DNA of 64,000 bases from Marinomonas foliarum (lineage in GTDB: Bacteria; Pseudomonadota; Gammaproteobacteria; Pseudomonadales; Marinomonadaceae): NCBI RefSeq assembly GCF_003337275.1, contig NZ_QPJQ01000009.1:1-64000 (forward strand). The letters are read 5' to 3'. Positions 1 to 9,034 of this stretch are shown in pieces. Within the stretch, counting starts at the first letter, position 1. Every line of letters begins with the position of its first letter. The notes under the pieces are model-generated. The model searched no databases. It saw only the letters and a list, made by a program, of their open reading frames with translations, and was not told where the DNA came from. The translations under genes and the position numbers were made by a program.

Positions 1-160
1 ATACGATAAAGCATCAGCAATGATGAACATCGGTTTAATACTTGATCCACGTTATTTCAAAACAGAATTGTTAAAGATCCAAGCACGTATTCGCGTGTTT
101 TGAGACAAGTCGAAAGACAATGCAATCAACGCATAGCTCAAAACAAACGCAAAACGAATT
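1..160 (+). other. 23S-5S rRNA internal transcribed spacer
   Basis: This stretch lies immediately upstream of the 5S rRNA and has no plausible ORF and no tRNA-like cloverleaf. By position it should be the spacer between the 23S gene (off the left edge) and 5S. I do not recognise the 23S 3' end in it, so the 23S gene probably ends before base 1. Confidence 0.6.
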
Positions 161-276
161 GCTTGACGATCATAGAGGCGTTGAACCACCTGATCCCATC
201 CCGAACTCAGAAGTGAAAAGCGCCATCGCCGATGGTAGTGTGGGAGATCCCATGTGAGAGTAGGTCGTCGTCAAGC
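161..276 (+). rRNA. rrf: 5S ribosomal RNA
   Basis: About 116 nt with the standard gammaproteobacterial 5S core: the block around 190-215 containing CCCATCCCGAACTCAGAAG, the loop at 228-248 containing GCCGATGGTAGTGTGGG, and the 3' block CATGTGAGAGTAGGTC. The 5' end GCTTGACGA pairs with the 3' end TCGTCAAGC to form helix I, which fixes both ends. A strong terminator follows within 15 nt, so this is the last gene of an rRNA operon. Confidence 0.97.
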
Positions 277-290
277 TTTATATTAAGAGA

Positions 291-323
291 AACCCCGTCC
301 TGCTCAGCAGGTCGGGGTTTTTT
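291..323 (+). terminator. rRNA operon terminator
   Basis: Inverted repeat 291-304 / 306-319 (AACCCCG-t-CCTGCT with AGCAGG-t-CGGGGTT, one T-T mismatch) followed by a T run to 323. It is a classic intrinsic terminator directly downstream of 5S. Confidence 0.93.
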
Positions 324-337
324 CGTTATGGGGAATC

Positions 338-452
338 ACCATCGCCCATGCTAGTCCCGCAAGGAGATAAGTATGTGGGGCTCTTTATAACAGACAGGCA
401 TGTAAGAGTAGATCGTCCCGCAATAGGGGAAGTATCATCAAGCTTTATATTA
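338..452 (+). pseudogene. Decayed second 5S rRNA copy (3' part)
   Basis: Three blocks match the 3' half of the intact 5S and its flank in the same order. Positions 338-354 resemble the GCCATCGCCGATGGTAG block, 399-416 resemble CATGTGAGAGTAGGTCGTC, and 434-452 repeat the 5S 3' end plus its TCAAGCTTTATATTAA flank almost exactly. Between the blocks the sequence is disrupted and helix I cannot form. A second terminator follows at once. I infer an ancestral tandem 5S (as in 5S-5S rRNA operons) that has degenerated. Confidence 0.65.
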
Positions 453-454
453 AC

Positions 455-489
455 AAGGCCCTGATAGCTATGCTGTCAGGGCTTTTTTT
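455..489 (+). terminator. Terminator after the 5S remnant
   Basis: Stem GCCCTGA (458-464) with TCAGGGC (476-482), extended inward by four pairs including a G-U, followed by seven T residues (483-489). Its spacing from the decayed 5S mirrors the arrangement after the intact 5S. Confidence 0.9.
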
Positions 490-727
490 CGTCTGGAGAA
501 GGCCGCTCAAGAAAAGTTATCTTCACTCTAATAAGCTTAAGCAATAGCTTCATTCCAGCTTACCAATGTTTTATTTAGCTTAATTAGCTTGTATCAATAT
601 CGTAGGTTACAAGGCTTACTAATATCCAAATAAAGTTCAAACAATTTTAAACCTTAGGCTGCCAGCTTTAATTTTAAAGATTCATGTCTACAATGAATAG
701 ACTGTTTAATTAAACAAGGAGTTTGAG
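490..727. other. AT-rich intergenic region upstream of wrbA
   Basis: No ORF, tRNA or strong repeat seen. It presumably carries the wrbA promoter. The AAGGAG ribosome binding site lies at about 716-721, seven bases before the ATG at 728. Confidence 0.5.
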
Positions 728-1324
728 ATGGCAAAAGTGTTAGTTCTTTATTACTCAAGTTATGGTCACATCGAAGCAATGGCTAATGAAATAGCGGAAG
801 GTGCCCGCGGTGCGGGCGCTCAAGTGGATATTAAACGAGTTCCCGAGCTTATGCCGGAAGACGTTGCTAAAAGCTCTGGCGTGAAGCTAGATCAAGATGC
901 TCCCGTTGCCAAACCTGATGACTTGGTGAATTATGATGCCGTGATTTTTGGTTCGCCAACACGCTTCGGTAATATGGCATCTCAAATGAGAAACTTCTTG
1001 GACATGACTGGCGGATTATGGGCTGAAGGTAAACTTGTTGGTAAAGTCGGTAGTGTATTTACTTCTACTGGTACCGGCGGTGGCAACGAAACCACTGTGC
1101 AATCTTTCCATACGACGTTATTCCATCATGGTTTTGTGGTTGTTGGTCTGCCTTATTCTTGTCCAGAATTAGCTGATGTCAGTGAAGTAAAAGGCGGCTC
1201 TCCACTAGGAGCAGGAACCATTGCGGGTGCTGACGGTAGTCGTCAGCCTTCACAAAAAGAAATCGCGATGGCGCGATTCCAAGGTAAGCATGTGGCTGAA
1301 ATTGCGGCTAAGCTTAGTGCATAG
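728..1324 (+). CDS. wrbA: NAD(P)H:quinone oxidoreductase WrbA
   Basis: A 198-residue flavodoxin-fold protein, the usual length for WrbA. It is a tetrameric FMN enzyme that reduces quinones by two electrons in the cytoplasm and protects against quinone redox cycling. The N-terminal phosphate-binding loop is [12 protein letters not shown] (residues 8-19). The family signature [18 protein letters not shown] lies near residues 75-92, and the FMN-ring loop [12 protein letters not shown] near 112-124. The start is supported by AAGGAG seven bases upstream. It appears to be a single-gene unit with its own terminator. Confidence 0.96.
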   Translation: MAKVLVLYYSSYGHIEAMANEIAEGARGAGAQVDIKRVPELMPEDVAKSSGVKLDQDAPVAKPDDLVNYDAVIFGSPTRFGNMASQMRNFLDMTGGLWAEGKLVGKVGSVFTSTGTGGGNETTVQSFHTTLFHHGFVVVGLPYSCPELADVSEVKGGSPLGAGTIAGADGSRQPSQKEIAMARFQGKHVAEIAAKLSA

Positions 1325-1341
1325 AACCCAATACAATATTT

Positions 1342-1373
1342 AAAAGGGCAAGCTGGAACGTTTGCCCTTTTTT
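1342..1373 (+). terminator. wrbA terminator
   Basis: Stem AAAAGGGCAA (1342-1351) / TTGCCCTTTT (1362-1371) with trailing T residues. It may act in both directions, since fbp ends at 1424 on the opposite strand. Confidence 0.85.
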
Positions 1374-1423
1374 ATACCAATAAACCTATCCACATAGAGA
1401 GGAAAGTCAGCTTTTATTATTTG

Positions 1424-2383
1424 TTAATAAGTTAGACACTTATCCACTTCGTTTGCAGCACCTAGAATCACGGCAACACGTTGGTGGATAGCTTCTGGCT
1501 GAATATCGAGAATGCGTTGAGTGTGGGTATGAGCCTTGCCGCCAGCTTGTTCTAATAACATAGCCATTGGGTTTGCTTCATACATTAGGCGTAGCTTGCC
1601 TGCTTTAGATGGGTCTTTGTTATCCCAAGGGTATATGAAGATACCACCACGACAAAGAATACGATGCACGTCACCTACCATAGCAGCGACCCAGCGCATA
1701 TTGAAGTTCTTATCACGAGTACCTTCTTTACCTTTCACTAAGTCACTCACATAGTTCTGCATATTGACTGACCAAAAACGCTGGTTCGACATATTAATAG
1801 CGAATTCTTGAGTATCTTGTGCTACTTGAACTTTTTCACGAGTTAGTGTGAAAACATGGTTAACTGGATCATAAGTAAACATGTTGACGCCATTGCCTGT
1901 TGTAAGAACCAACATGGTTGATGGGCCATATAAAACATAACCGGCAGCTACTTGTTCTTTACCAGGAATTAGAAAATCAGCTTCAGTAGCTGGTTTATCA
2001 CCAGTTTGGCGGTAGATGGAGAAGATTGTTCCGACCATAGCATTAATGTCGATATTCGATGAACCATCTAATGGGTCAAAGGCGATGAAGTATTCTCCAT
2101 CTGTATTAGCGGGAACTATGTAGTCTTCTTCTTCTGAAGCAATGGCTCTTACTGCTGGGCAAGCAAGCAGTGCTTCTTTAAGCATGTCGTTAGAAATAAC
2201 ATCCAGTTTCTTTTGCTCTTCACCCTGAACATTTTCATTGCCAGCCATACCTAAAATACCTGCAAGCGAGCCTTGTTTTAGTGCATCAGATATCGCGATG
2301 CAGGTATCAGTTGTTACTGTTAAAACTGCTTGTAATGACGTTGGTGTTGCACTGGATGCTAAAACATCAGGTAGGTTTTGCAT
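1424..2383 (-). CDS. fbp: Fructose-1,6-bisphosphatase, class 1
   Basis: A 319-residue class I FBPase that hydrolyses fructose 1,6-bisphosphate to fructose 6-phosphate in gluconeogenesis. Metal-binding acidic residues are visible in SEEEDY (residues 83-88) and in the signature [13 protein letters not shown] (102-114); D103 and D106 with the EEE cluster bind the catalytic divalent cations. The later block [19 protein letters not shown] contributes to the substrate pocket. Length and termini fit the family (E. coli 332 aa). It is transcribed convergently with wrbA and divergently from the zntB-like gene. Confidence 0.96.
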   Translation of the reverse strand: MQNLPDVLASSATPTSLQAVLTVTTDTCIAISDALKQGSLAGILGMAGNENVQGEEQKKLDVISNDMLKEALLACPAVRAIASEEEDYIVPANTDGEYFIAFDPLDGSSNIDINAMVGTIFSIYRQTGDKPATEADFLIPGKEQVAAGYVLYGPSTMLVLTTGNGVNMFTYDPVNHVFTLTREKVQVAQDTQEFAINMSNQRFWSVNMQNYVSDLVKGKEGTRDKNFNMRWVAAMVGDVHRILCRGGIFIYPWDNKDPSKAGKLRLMYEANPMAMLLEQAGGKAHTHTQRILDIQPEAIHQRVAVILGAANEVDKCLTY

Positions 2384-2531
2384 GGTCTGGCATTTCCTTG
2401 TTATTTGAAGTTGCCGAAATTATGCCATTCTAGTTACTTAGTGTCAGCCAAGGTTGTGTTTTGATCATAAAATAAATAGGGAAAACGGATATTTTCGGAT
2501 AATCTACGCAAAATACTGAAAAGGAATCTTT

Positions 2532-3500
2532 ATGTCTGATTTTATTGTTCATCATCTGGAACTAAATGGTCAAGGCGGTGCGACAGCATTATCTTCTCTC
2601 GATTTACCTACAGTTGTTCCTGAAAGTGGCTGTCGCTGGATACACTTAGATTGCCTTGAGGAGGAAGGGTTTACATGGCTCTCAGATTTAGAGGGAATTC
2701 CTGAAACAGCAGTAGAAGCTTTATTCGCTGAAGAAACCCGCCCACGTGCGGTAAAGATGGGAGATGGTTTATTACTGACGTTACGAGGCGTTAATTTAAA
2801 CCCAGAATCTAACCCTTCCGACATGGTGTCTCTGCGACTTTGGGTAACGCCACATTTTATCGTGTCTAGCCGTCGTCGTAAGCTTTTGTCTGTACAAGAT
2901 ACAGTGAAGAATCTTGTTAACAATGAAGGCCCAACGAATACTGGTGATATTGTGGCGACTTTAACCGAGACATTGACTGGCCGCATGGCGAAAATTATCC
3001 ATGACTTAGAGGATGAGTTAGCGGACTTAGAGGAAAGCATTGGAGAGGGGATTGAAGCTGATCAGCGTGATTCTCTTGTACAACGTCGCCTTGAAACGAT
3101 TCGCTTAAGACGTTTTCTTGTACCTCAGAAAGAAGCGATCAATAAATTAGCTCAAGAGTCACTTACTTGGATGACTCCTGATCAAACATCACAAGTGCAT
3201 GAAGCTGCCAACGATATCACTCGTTATGTCGAAGGGTTAGAGTCATTGCGTGAACGCTGTTTATTGATGCAGGAAGAGTTTGCCAATTTACAGGCTGAAA
3301 AGATGAACGCTCGAATGTACGTATTATCGATTCTGTCTGGCATTTTTATGCCTCTAGGCTTTTTAACCGGTTTGTTTGGTATCAACATTGGCGGTATGCC
3401 GGGTACAGATAATGGTTCAGCGTTTTGGCTATTTTGTATCGCTTTAGTGGTACTAGGCGGTGGCCAATTTGTGGTAATGAGAAAAAGCCGCTGGTTTTGA
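2532..3500 (+). CDS. zntB: ZntB/CorA-family zinc or divalent cation transporter
   Basis: A 322-residue member of the CorA metal ion transporter family (2-TM-GxN). A long cytoplasmic alpha/beta plus coiled-coil domain (1-260) precedes two C-terminal membrane helices (about 262-282 and 296-314). The loop between them carries GINIGGMPG, so the signature is GIN, as in ZntB, rather than the GMN of classic CorA. ZntB proteins import Zn2+ (proton-driven) and some move other divalents. AAGGAA at about 2520 supports the ATG. A second, GMN-type CorA is encoded at 55168. Confidence 0.88.
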   Translation: MSDFIVHHLELNGQGGATALSSLDLPTVVPESGCRWIHLDCLEEEGFTWLSDLEGIPETAVEALFAEETRPRAVKMGDGLLLTLRGVNLNPESNPSDMVSLRLWVTPHFIVSSRRRKLLSVQDTVKNLVNNEGPTNTGDIVATLTETLTGRMAKIIHDLEDELADLEESIGEGIEADQRDSLVQRRLETIRLRRFLVPQKEAINKLAQESLTWMTPDQTSQVHEAANDITRYVEGLESLRERCLLMQEEFANLQAEKMNARMYVLSILSGIFMPLGFLTGLFGINIGGMPGTDNGSAFWLFCIALVVLGGGQFVVMRKSRWF

Positions 3501-3538
3501 GAAAGCGGCCTTTCCTTATCTTATGAATAGCAACAAAA

Positions 3539-3563
3539 ACACTGAAGATTATTTCTTCAGTGT
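3539..3563 (-). terminator. rpiA terminator overlapping its stop codon
   Basis: Perfect 9-bp inverted repeat ACACTGAAG (3539-3547) / CTTCAGTGT (3555-3563). On the minus strand it is followed by a T-rich stretch (TTTTTGTTGC). The rpiA TAA (3549-3551) lies inside the 7-nt loop. Confidence 0.75.
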
Positions 3564-4220
3564 TTTAACGCCATCTTTTGTGGCTAACAGCAAAATATCC
3601 GCAGAACGTTTTGCAAACAAGCCATTTGTCACCACACCAACAATGCTGTCGATACTTTTTTCTAGCGCGATAGGATCAAGAATTTCTAGATTATAGACAT
3701 CTAAAATATGGTTGCCATTGTCGGTAACAACGCCTTCACGATAAACCGGGTCACCGCCTAGTTTTACTAATTCACGAGCTACATGGCCGCGTGCCATTGG
3801 AATGATTTCTACAGGAAGAGGGAAATCCCCCAGTAATTTAACTAGCTTGGATTCATCCGCAATACAGACAAATTCGTCACTGCATGCCGCCACGATTTTT
3901 TCGCGGGTTAATGCCGCACCGCCGCCTTTGATTAAGTGTAAGTGTTCATCTGACTCATCCGCCCCATCAACGTACACGCGAATGCTATCAACGCTGTTTA
4001 GGTTATAAACAGGAATTCCATGCTTTTTTAGTCGCTCTGCAGACGCTTCTGAACTTGCTACAGTGCCGTCAAATAAGCTTTTGTGTTTAGCTAATTCATC
4101 AATAAAAAGGTTTGCTGTCGAGCCTGTGCCAACACCGACGATAGTGTCGGTTTCTAACATAGGAAGAATGTAAGCTACCGCAGCTTCTGCAACGGCTTGT
4201 TTTAATTCGTCTTGCGTCAT
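3549..4220 (-). CDS. rpiA: Ribose-5-phosphate isomerase A
   Basis: Interconverts ribose 5-phosphate and ribulose 5-phosphate in the pentose phosphate pathway. From the ATG at 4220 the protein has 223 residues and begins [10 protein letters not shown], lining up with E. coli RpiA (MTQDELKKAV, 219 aa). An in-frame GTG four codons upstream (4232) is less likely, because the AAGGTG ribosome binding site overlaps it and is well spaced only for 4220. Visible motifs are [16 protein letters not shown] (phosphate loop), [20 protein letters not shown] with the catalytic Asp, Glu and Lys, and DESK. Confidence 0.96.
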   Translation of the reverse strand: MTQDELKQAVAEAAVAYILPMLETDTIVGVGTGSTANLFIDELAKHKSLFDGTVASSEASAERLKKHGIPVYNLNSVDSIRVYVDGADESDEHLHLIKGGGAALTREKIVAACSDEFVCIADESKLVKLLGDFPLPVEIIPMARGHVARELVKLGGDPVYREGVVTDNGNHILDVYNLEILDPIALEKSIDSIVGVVTNGLFAKRSADILLLATKDGVKTLKK

Positions 4221-4519
4221 GGTGATGTTCACCTTCTATTATAGTTTTACAAGGGGGCGGTATTGTTCGGCTTACTTATAATGATAAGCGACCTCTGATA
4301 GTGGTCGTATTATAGGCGCTTAAACAGATGATTGTTACCCCTGCTTTATGCGCTCATTTAACGATTTTATGCTTTTTTCATCTTGGTTTAGAGGCTATCT
4401 GTCTTTGCGCCCAGTGAGTTGAAAGAGTATATTTCCTACTCGGTTTTTTTTGACTAGCAGTCAGCGTAGATGTCGTTTAGAACATCGTGTTGTCGATTTA
4501 TATTCGTTTAGGAAGCACT

Positions 4520-6025
4520 ATGCCTCATACCATGATTAAAAAGATTCTACAGGCGCGCGTTTATGACGTTGCCGTAGAAACACCACTATCTCGTGCCAAT
4601 CAGTTGTCGAATCGATTAGGTAACGAGATTATTTTGAAGCGAGAAGATTTACAGCCTGTTTTCTCTTTCAAAATTCGTGGGGCATACAACAAGATTTGTC
4701 AGTTAACACCAGAAGAGCGTGCTCGAGGTGTTATTGCTGCGTCGGCAGGTAACCACGCACAAGGTTTGGCCTTGGCGGCGAAAAAACTGGGTATTCAAGC
4801 GACTATTGTAATGCCTGCAACGACGCCAGAAGTGAAAGTCAGCGCGGTGCGTAATCATGGCGCGGAAGTGGTTTTGTTCGGTGATGCTTTTGATGAAGCG
4901 TCGGCAAAATCTCGTGAAATTATGGAAAAAACCGGCCAAGTTTACGTTCATCCATTCGATGACCTAGACACGATTGCAGGTCAAGGCACGATCGGCATGG
5001 AAATTCTTCATCAGCACGAAGGTAATATCGACGCGATCTTTATTCCTGTCGGCGGCGGCGGTTTGATCGCAGGAGTGTCGGCTTATATCAAATATCTTCG
5101 TCCAGACATTAAAATCATCGGCGTAGAACCAGAAGACGCTGCTTGTCTAAAAATTGCCTTAGAAAAAGGCAAACCCACTCGCTTGCCGACAGTGGGGATT
5201 TTTGCCGAAGGTGTAGCTGTGGCAGAAATTGGTAAGAATACTTTTGCGATTGCTAAAGATACTGTTGACGAAGTGATCACTGTTACAACCGATGAAATGT
5301 GTGCGGCGATCAAAGACATTTACGATGATACACGTGCGATTACTGAACCTGCTGGTGCGTGTGCCTTGGCGGGCTTGAAAAAATACATCGAGCGTGAAGA
5401 TGCAAAAGGCCAAACGCTTATCGCCATCAATAGTGGTGCGAACGTCAACTTTGACCGCTTGCGCCATGTTTCTGAGCGAGCGGAATTGGGCGAGAAACGC
5501 GAAGCCATTATTGCCGTGAAGATTCCAGAACATCCAGGTAGCTTTAAAGATTTCTGCCAAGCCTTGGTGGGCCGTAATATTACAGAATTTAATTATCGTT
5601 ATGGCGATGACCAAGAAGCCGTTATTTTTGTTGGCGTCGCTTTAGGTGGCAGTCCGCATAGTCGTAAAGAGCTATTGGAGGACCTGAAAGATTACGAGAT
5701 CACAGATTTAACCGACGATGAAACGACCAAAGTTCATGTCCGTCATATGATTGGTGGGCATTTACGCAGCGATAAAGGCGAGTTGTTGTACAGCTTTGAA
5801 TTCCCTGAACGTCCAGGAGCTTTGTTGAAATTCTTAAACACGCTTGGTGGTCAATGGAATATTTCCATGTTCCATTATCGTAATCATGGCGATGCCTATG
5901 GGCGTGTTTTGGTTGGGTTGCAAGCGGTAGGAGAAGAAACCGATGTGACTAAATTCTTAGATGAGCTGGGCTATCCTTATCAAGACGAAAATAACAACGA
6001 TGCTTGTAAGCTGTTCTTTCGCTAA
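4520..6025 (+). CDS. ilvA: Threonine ammonia-lyase, biosynthetic (threonine deaminase)
   Basis: A PLP enzyme that deaminates L-threonine to 2-oxobutanoate, the first step of isoleucine synthesis. With the ATG at 4520 (GGAAG at 4511) it has 501 residues, matching the roughly 504-514 aa biosynthetic type. A longer ORF from 4487 is open but lacks an RBS. The PLP lysine is K51 in FSFKIRGAY; SAGNHAQG and the phosphate loop PVGGGGL follow. Two ACT-like regulatory subdomains in the C-terminal third (around PEHPGSFKDF and FEFPERPGALLKF) predict isoleucine feedback inhibition and valine activation. Confidence 0.96.
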   Translation: MPHTMIKKILQARVYDVAVETPLSRANQLSNRLGNEIILKREDLQPVFSFKIRGAYNKICQLTPEERARGVIAASAGNHAQGLALAAKKLGIQATIVMPATTPEVKVSAVRNHGAEVVLFGDAFDEASAKSREIMEKTGQVYVHPFDDLDTIAGQGTIGMEILHQHEGNIDAIFIPVGGGGLIAGVSAYIKYLRPDIKIIGVEPEDAACLKIALEKGKPTRLPTVGIFAEGVAVAEIGKNTFAIAKDTVDEVITVTTDEMCAAIKDIYDDTRAITEPAGACALAGLKKYIEREDAKGQTLIAINSGANVNFDRLRHVSERAELGEKREAIIAVKIPEHPGSFKDFCQALVGRNITEFNYRYGDDQEAVIFVGVALGGSPHSRKELLEDLKDYEITDLTDDETTKVHVRHMIGGHLRSDKGELLYSFEFPERPGALLKFLNTLGGQWNISMFHYRNHGDAYGRVLVGLQAVGEETDVTKFLDELGYPYQDENNNDACKLFFR

Positions 6026-6069
6026 AAGCGTGAAAATCGGTTATCATTAGCGCAACTATTTTTTGAATT

Positions 6070-6101
6070 CAGCCCTCTCATTGGTGACAGTGAGAGGGCT
6101 G
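6070..6101 (+). terminator. Perfect 11-bp hairpin after ilvA
   Basis: CAGCCCTCTCA (6070-6080) and TGAGAGGGCTG (6091-6101) are exact inverted repeats around a 10-nt loop. The following bases (TGTGATTC) are not a T run, so it may be a weak terminator or an mRNA-stabilising structure rather than a standard intrinsic terminator. Confidence 0.55.
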
Positions 6102-6110
6102 TGTGATTCT

Positions 6111-6138
6111 AATATGTCGCTATTCTTAGTGACATATT
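6111..6138 (+). promoter_or_regulatory. Hairpin in the argS leader
   Basis: AATATGTC (6111-6118) and GACATATT (6131-6138) form an 8-bp inverted repeat that ends 21 nt before the argS GTG. It may be an operator or a leader structure; the sequence does not decide. Confidence 0.35.
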
Positions 6139-6159
6139 TACTGTTTAAAGGTCTCCCTT

Positions 6160-7893
6160 GTGAATATTCAAACTCTTCTAAATCAACGCATTCAAGCGGC
6201 TATGGTTGCGGCTGGCGCATCTGATACTGCGCAAGCGTTAGTGCGTCAATCGGCAAAAGTTCAATTTGGTGATTACCAGGCAAATGGCATTATGGGCGCG
6301 GCGAAAGCGCTTAAAATGAACCCTCGTGATTTTGCCCAAGCCACACTTGAGAAATTGGATATTTCAGATCTTGCCGACAAAGTCGAAATCGCCGGGCCTG
6401 GTTTTATCAATATCTTCTTGAAAAATATTTGGTTAAGTAAAGAGTTGGTGCAATTGCGTACCAGTGAGCGTCTTGATGTAAATCCAGTTGAAACGCCTGA
6501 AACGGTTGTGGTGGATTACTCTGCACCAAACCTCGCTAAAGAAATGCACGTGGGCCATTTACGTTCGACGGTGATTGGCGATGCCGTTGTTCGTACGCTG
6601 GAGTTTTTTGGTCATCATGTGGTTCGTCAAAATCACGTAGGTGATTGGGGAACGCAATTCGGTATGTTGTTGGCGTACATGGAACGCCTACGCGCCGAAA
6701 ATGCCAAGATCAGTATGGCCCTTGCTGACCTTGAAACTTTTTACCGTGCCGCTAAAACCTGCTTTGACGAGGATGAAGCTTTTGCTGCTCGTGCTCGTGA
6801 ATTGGTTGTTTCCTTGCAGTCTGGTGATGAAGAATGCTTGGCGCTTTGGGATGAGTTTATCGAAATCTCTATGGCGCACTGTGAAGAAACCTACAAGATG
6901 CTTGGTGTATCTTTAGAGCGCCAGCACGTAATGCCTGAAAGTGCCTACAACGATGATTTGGCGAACGTGGTTAGTGAGCTGAAAGAACAGGGTATGTTGC
7001 AAGAATCTAATGGCGCACAGTGTGTATTCATGGAGGAGTTTGCTAATAAAGAAGGCGAGATTACGCCGGTTATCGTGCAGAAAACCGGTGGCGGTTTCTT
7101 GTATGCGACAACCGATTTAGCGGCGGTACGTTTCCGTCAGCATACCTTGAATGCCAACCGTGTGTTGTATTTTGTGGATGCGCGCCAGTCTTTGCATTTC
7201 CAGCAGATTTTTACCTTGTCTCGTAAAGCAGGCTTTGTAAAACCAGAAACTCAATTGGAACACATGCCGTTTGGTACTGTGATGGGCAGCGATGGGAAAC
7301 CATTCAAAACTCGTTCTGGCGGCGTAGCGAAATTGTCTTCTTTGTTGGAAGAGGCTCAAGAGCGTGCTTATCAATTGGTGGCGTCGAAGAACCCAGATAT
7401 GAGTGAAGAAGAGCTACGTAACATCGGTCGTATAGTCGGTATTGCGTCGGTTAAATACGCTGACCTATCGAAAAACCGTACCAGTGATTACGTGTTCAAT
7501 TGGGACACCATGTTGAGCTTTGAAGGCAACACAGCACCTTATTTGTTGTACGCTTATTCTCGCGTAGCAAGTATCGTTAAACGCTCTGAAATCGATCTAG
7601 CGAGCCTGGCAGGTGATATTTCGGTTGAAGAACCACAAGAACGCGCCTTAGCGATGAAATTGTGTCAGTTTGAAGAGGCTATTCAACAGGTTGCTAATGA
7701 CGGTATGCCGCACTTCTTGTGTGCTTACCTGTACGATTTAGCGGGTACCTTTATGACTTTCTACGAAGCTTGTCCTATTTTGAACGCCGAAGATGACGTG
7801 AAACATAGCCGTCTGCAATTGGCTTTGAATACAGCCTCAACTCTGAAGCTTGGCCTGTCTTTGCTAGGGATTGAAACACTAGAGCGAATGTAA
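6160..7893 (+). CDS. argS: Arginyl-tRNA synthetase
   Basis: Class I aminoacyl-tRNA synthetase that charges tRNA-Arg. It has 577 residues, the same length as E. coli ArgS, and begins MNIQTLLNQ like the E. coli protein, which supports the GTG start at 6160. The N-terminal Add1 domain ends near residue 95. The HIGH motif appears as HVGH (130-133) within APNLAKEMHVGHLRST. As in most ArgS, the KMSKS motif is degenerate (GSDGKPFKTRSGG). The DALR anticodon-binding domain ends in GIETLERM. In Pseudomonas argS lies between priA and the SPOR gene; here it is separated from them by several kilobases. Confidence 0.97.
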   Translation: MNIQTLLNQRIQAAMVAAGASDTAQALVRQSAKVQFGDYQANGIMGAAKALKMNPRDFAQATLEKLDISDLADKVEIAGPGFINIFLKNIWLSKELVQLRTSERLDVNPVETPETVVVDYSAPNLAKEMHVGHLRSTVIGDAVVRTLEFFGHHVVRQNHVGDWGTQFGMLLAYMERLRAENAKISMALADLETFYRAAKTCFDEDEAFAARARELVVSLQSGDEECLALWDEFIEISMAHCEETYKMLGVSLERQHVMPESAYNDDLANVVSELKEQGMLQESNGAQCVFMEEFANKEGEITPVIVQKTGGGFLYATTDLAAVRFRQHTLNANRVLYFVDARQSLHFQQIFTLSRKAGFVKPETQLEHMPFGTVMGSDGKPFKTRSGGVAKLSSLLEEAQERAYQLVASKNPDMSEEELRNIGRIVGIASVKYADLSKNRTSDYVFNWDTMLSFEGNTAPYLLYAYSRVASIVKRSEIDLASLAGDISVEEPQERALAMKLCQFEEAIQQVANDGMPHFLCAYLYDLAGTFMTFYEACPILNAEDDVKHSRLQLALNTASTLKLGLSLLGIETLERM

Positions 7894-7927
7894 AATTTCT
7901 CTACTGTTTTGTTTTAATGAAGAAAAT

Positions 7928-7960
7928 AAAAGGCGCTTTTCTAGTTGATTAGCGCCTTTT
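7928..7960 (+). terminator. argS terminator
   Basis: Stem AAAAGGCGCT (7928-7937) / AGCGCCTTTT (7951-7960), 10 bp, ending in a T tract. Confidence 0.85.
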
Positions 7961-8027
7961 ATGTTTTAAATCTTAAGTGACATAATCCACACGTAAAATA
8001 GGATTAATAAAGAGGAATAATCAGCAG

Positions 8028-9011
8028 ATGAGAATTTATATAGCCTACACTGGAGGCACGATTGGTATGGTGCCTTCAGAGGAAGGCTTAATACCCGATG
8101 CGGCCTTTGCTGACCATCTTACTCTACACTTAAATGCATCCGATGAGCTTGCCCACGACTTTGTAATCACTAGTTACCCAAGTTTGATTGATTCATCCAA
8201 TGCTACGCCGAAAGACTGGCAAACTATCGCTCGTGATATAGAAAGCAAATGGCATGACTTCGATGCCTTTATTGTTCTGCACGGTACAGATACCATGGCT
8301 TATACCTCAGCGGCGTTGTCCTTTATGTTTGCCCGCAGTGACAAACCTATTATTGTCACGGGTTCGCAAGTGCCCATGTATAAAGTGCGAACTGATGCCA
8401 TGATTAATGTGATGGGCGCCATATCTGCTTGCGAAGAGCTTACTTGTGAAAATTATAAAAAAGGTGTGTTTCTATTCTTTGCTGGTCGTTTGATCGAAGG
8501 CGACCGAGCTCATAAAGCGCACACCAGTGATTGGCAAGCCTTCAGCTCTCCAAACTGCCCAGAGAGAGGCGTGTTAGGCATCGATTGGCGCTGGCGCTCT
8601 GTCGATGTTGCTAAGCAACCAATGCAAATTCAGATTCCAGAAATGCAAGAAGGTTCTGTAACTATTTTGCCTGTCTTCCCTGGTGTTCAAGCTGCTCATT
8701 GGCAAGGCTTGTTGAGTGAAAACGTAAAAGGCGCGGTGTTATTAAGTTATGGCGCTGGTAATGCCCCTGATAAAGATCCTGCTCTTTTAGCGCTATTAAA
8801 AACCGCTTCAGAACGCGGCGTGGTGATTGTCAATGTGAGTCAATGTGGCGCGGGAAGCGTGGCGGCAGGCGCTTATGCTGCAGGTTCTGCATTGGTTAAA
8901 GCGGGTGTAGTGTCAGGAGGGGATATGACTTACGAAGCCTCGTTTGTGAAATTGAGCTTCTTGATCGGTTTAGGCCTTTCGAGCGAAGAAATTAAAAGCA
9001 GCTTCTCATAA
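8028..9011 (+). CDS. ansA: L-asparaginase, type I (cytoplasmic)
   Basis: Hydrolyses L-asparagine to aspartate and ammonia. It has 327 residues and no signal peptide, so it resembles cytoplasmic AnsA (E. coli 338 aa) rather than periplasmic AnsB. Both catalytic threonine motifs are present: TGGTIG with T11, and HGTDTM with T87. IDSSNATPKDW and the later TGSQVP strands are also typical. AGAGGAA upstream supports the ATG. The DMT transporter gene starts 23 bp downstream on the same strand, so the two may be cotranscribed. Confidence 0.93.
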   Translation: MRIYIAYTGGTIGMVPSEEGLIPDAAFADHLTLHLNASDELAHDFVITSYPSLIDSSNATPKDWQTIARDIESKWHDFDAFIVLHGTDTMAYTSAALSFMFARSDKPIIVTGSQVPMYKVRTDAMINVMGAISACEELTCENYKKGVFLFFAGRLIEGDRAHKAHTSDWQAFSSPNCPERGVLGIDWRWRSVDVAKQPMQIQIPEMQEGSVTILPVFPGVQAAHWQGLLSENVKGAVLLSYGAGNAPDKDPALLALLKTASERGVVIVNVSQCGAGSVAAGAYAAGSALVKAGVVSGGDMTYEASFVKLSFLIGLGLSSEEIKSSFS

Positions 9012-9034
9012 CGAAAAGCTAAAAGGAATTTTGT

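Noticed and set aside
4233-4519. Extended start of ilvA at 4487 and possible leader peptide upstream
   Set aside because: The extension lacks an RBS and homology, and no run of isoleucine, valine or leucine codons with an attenuator was seen.
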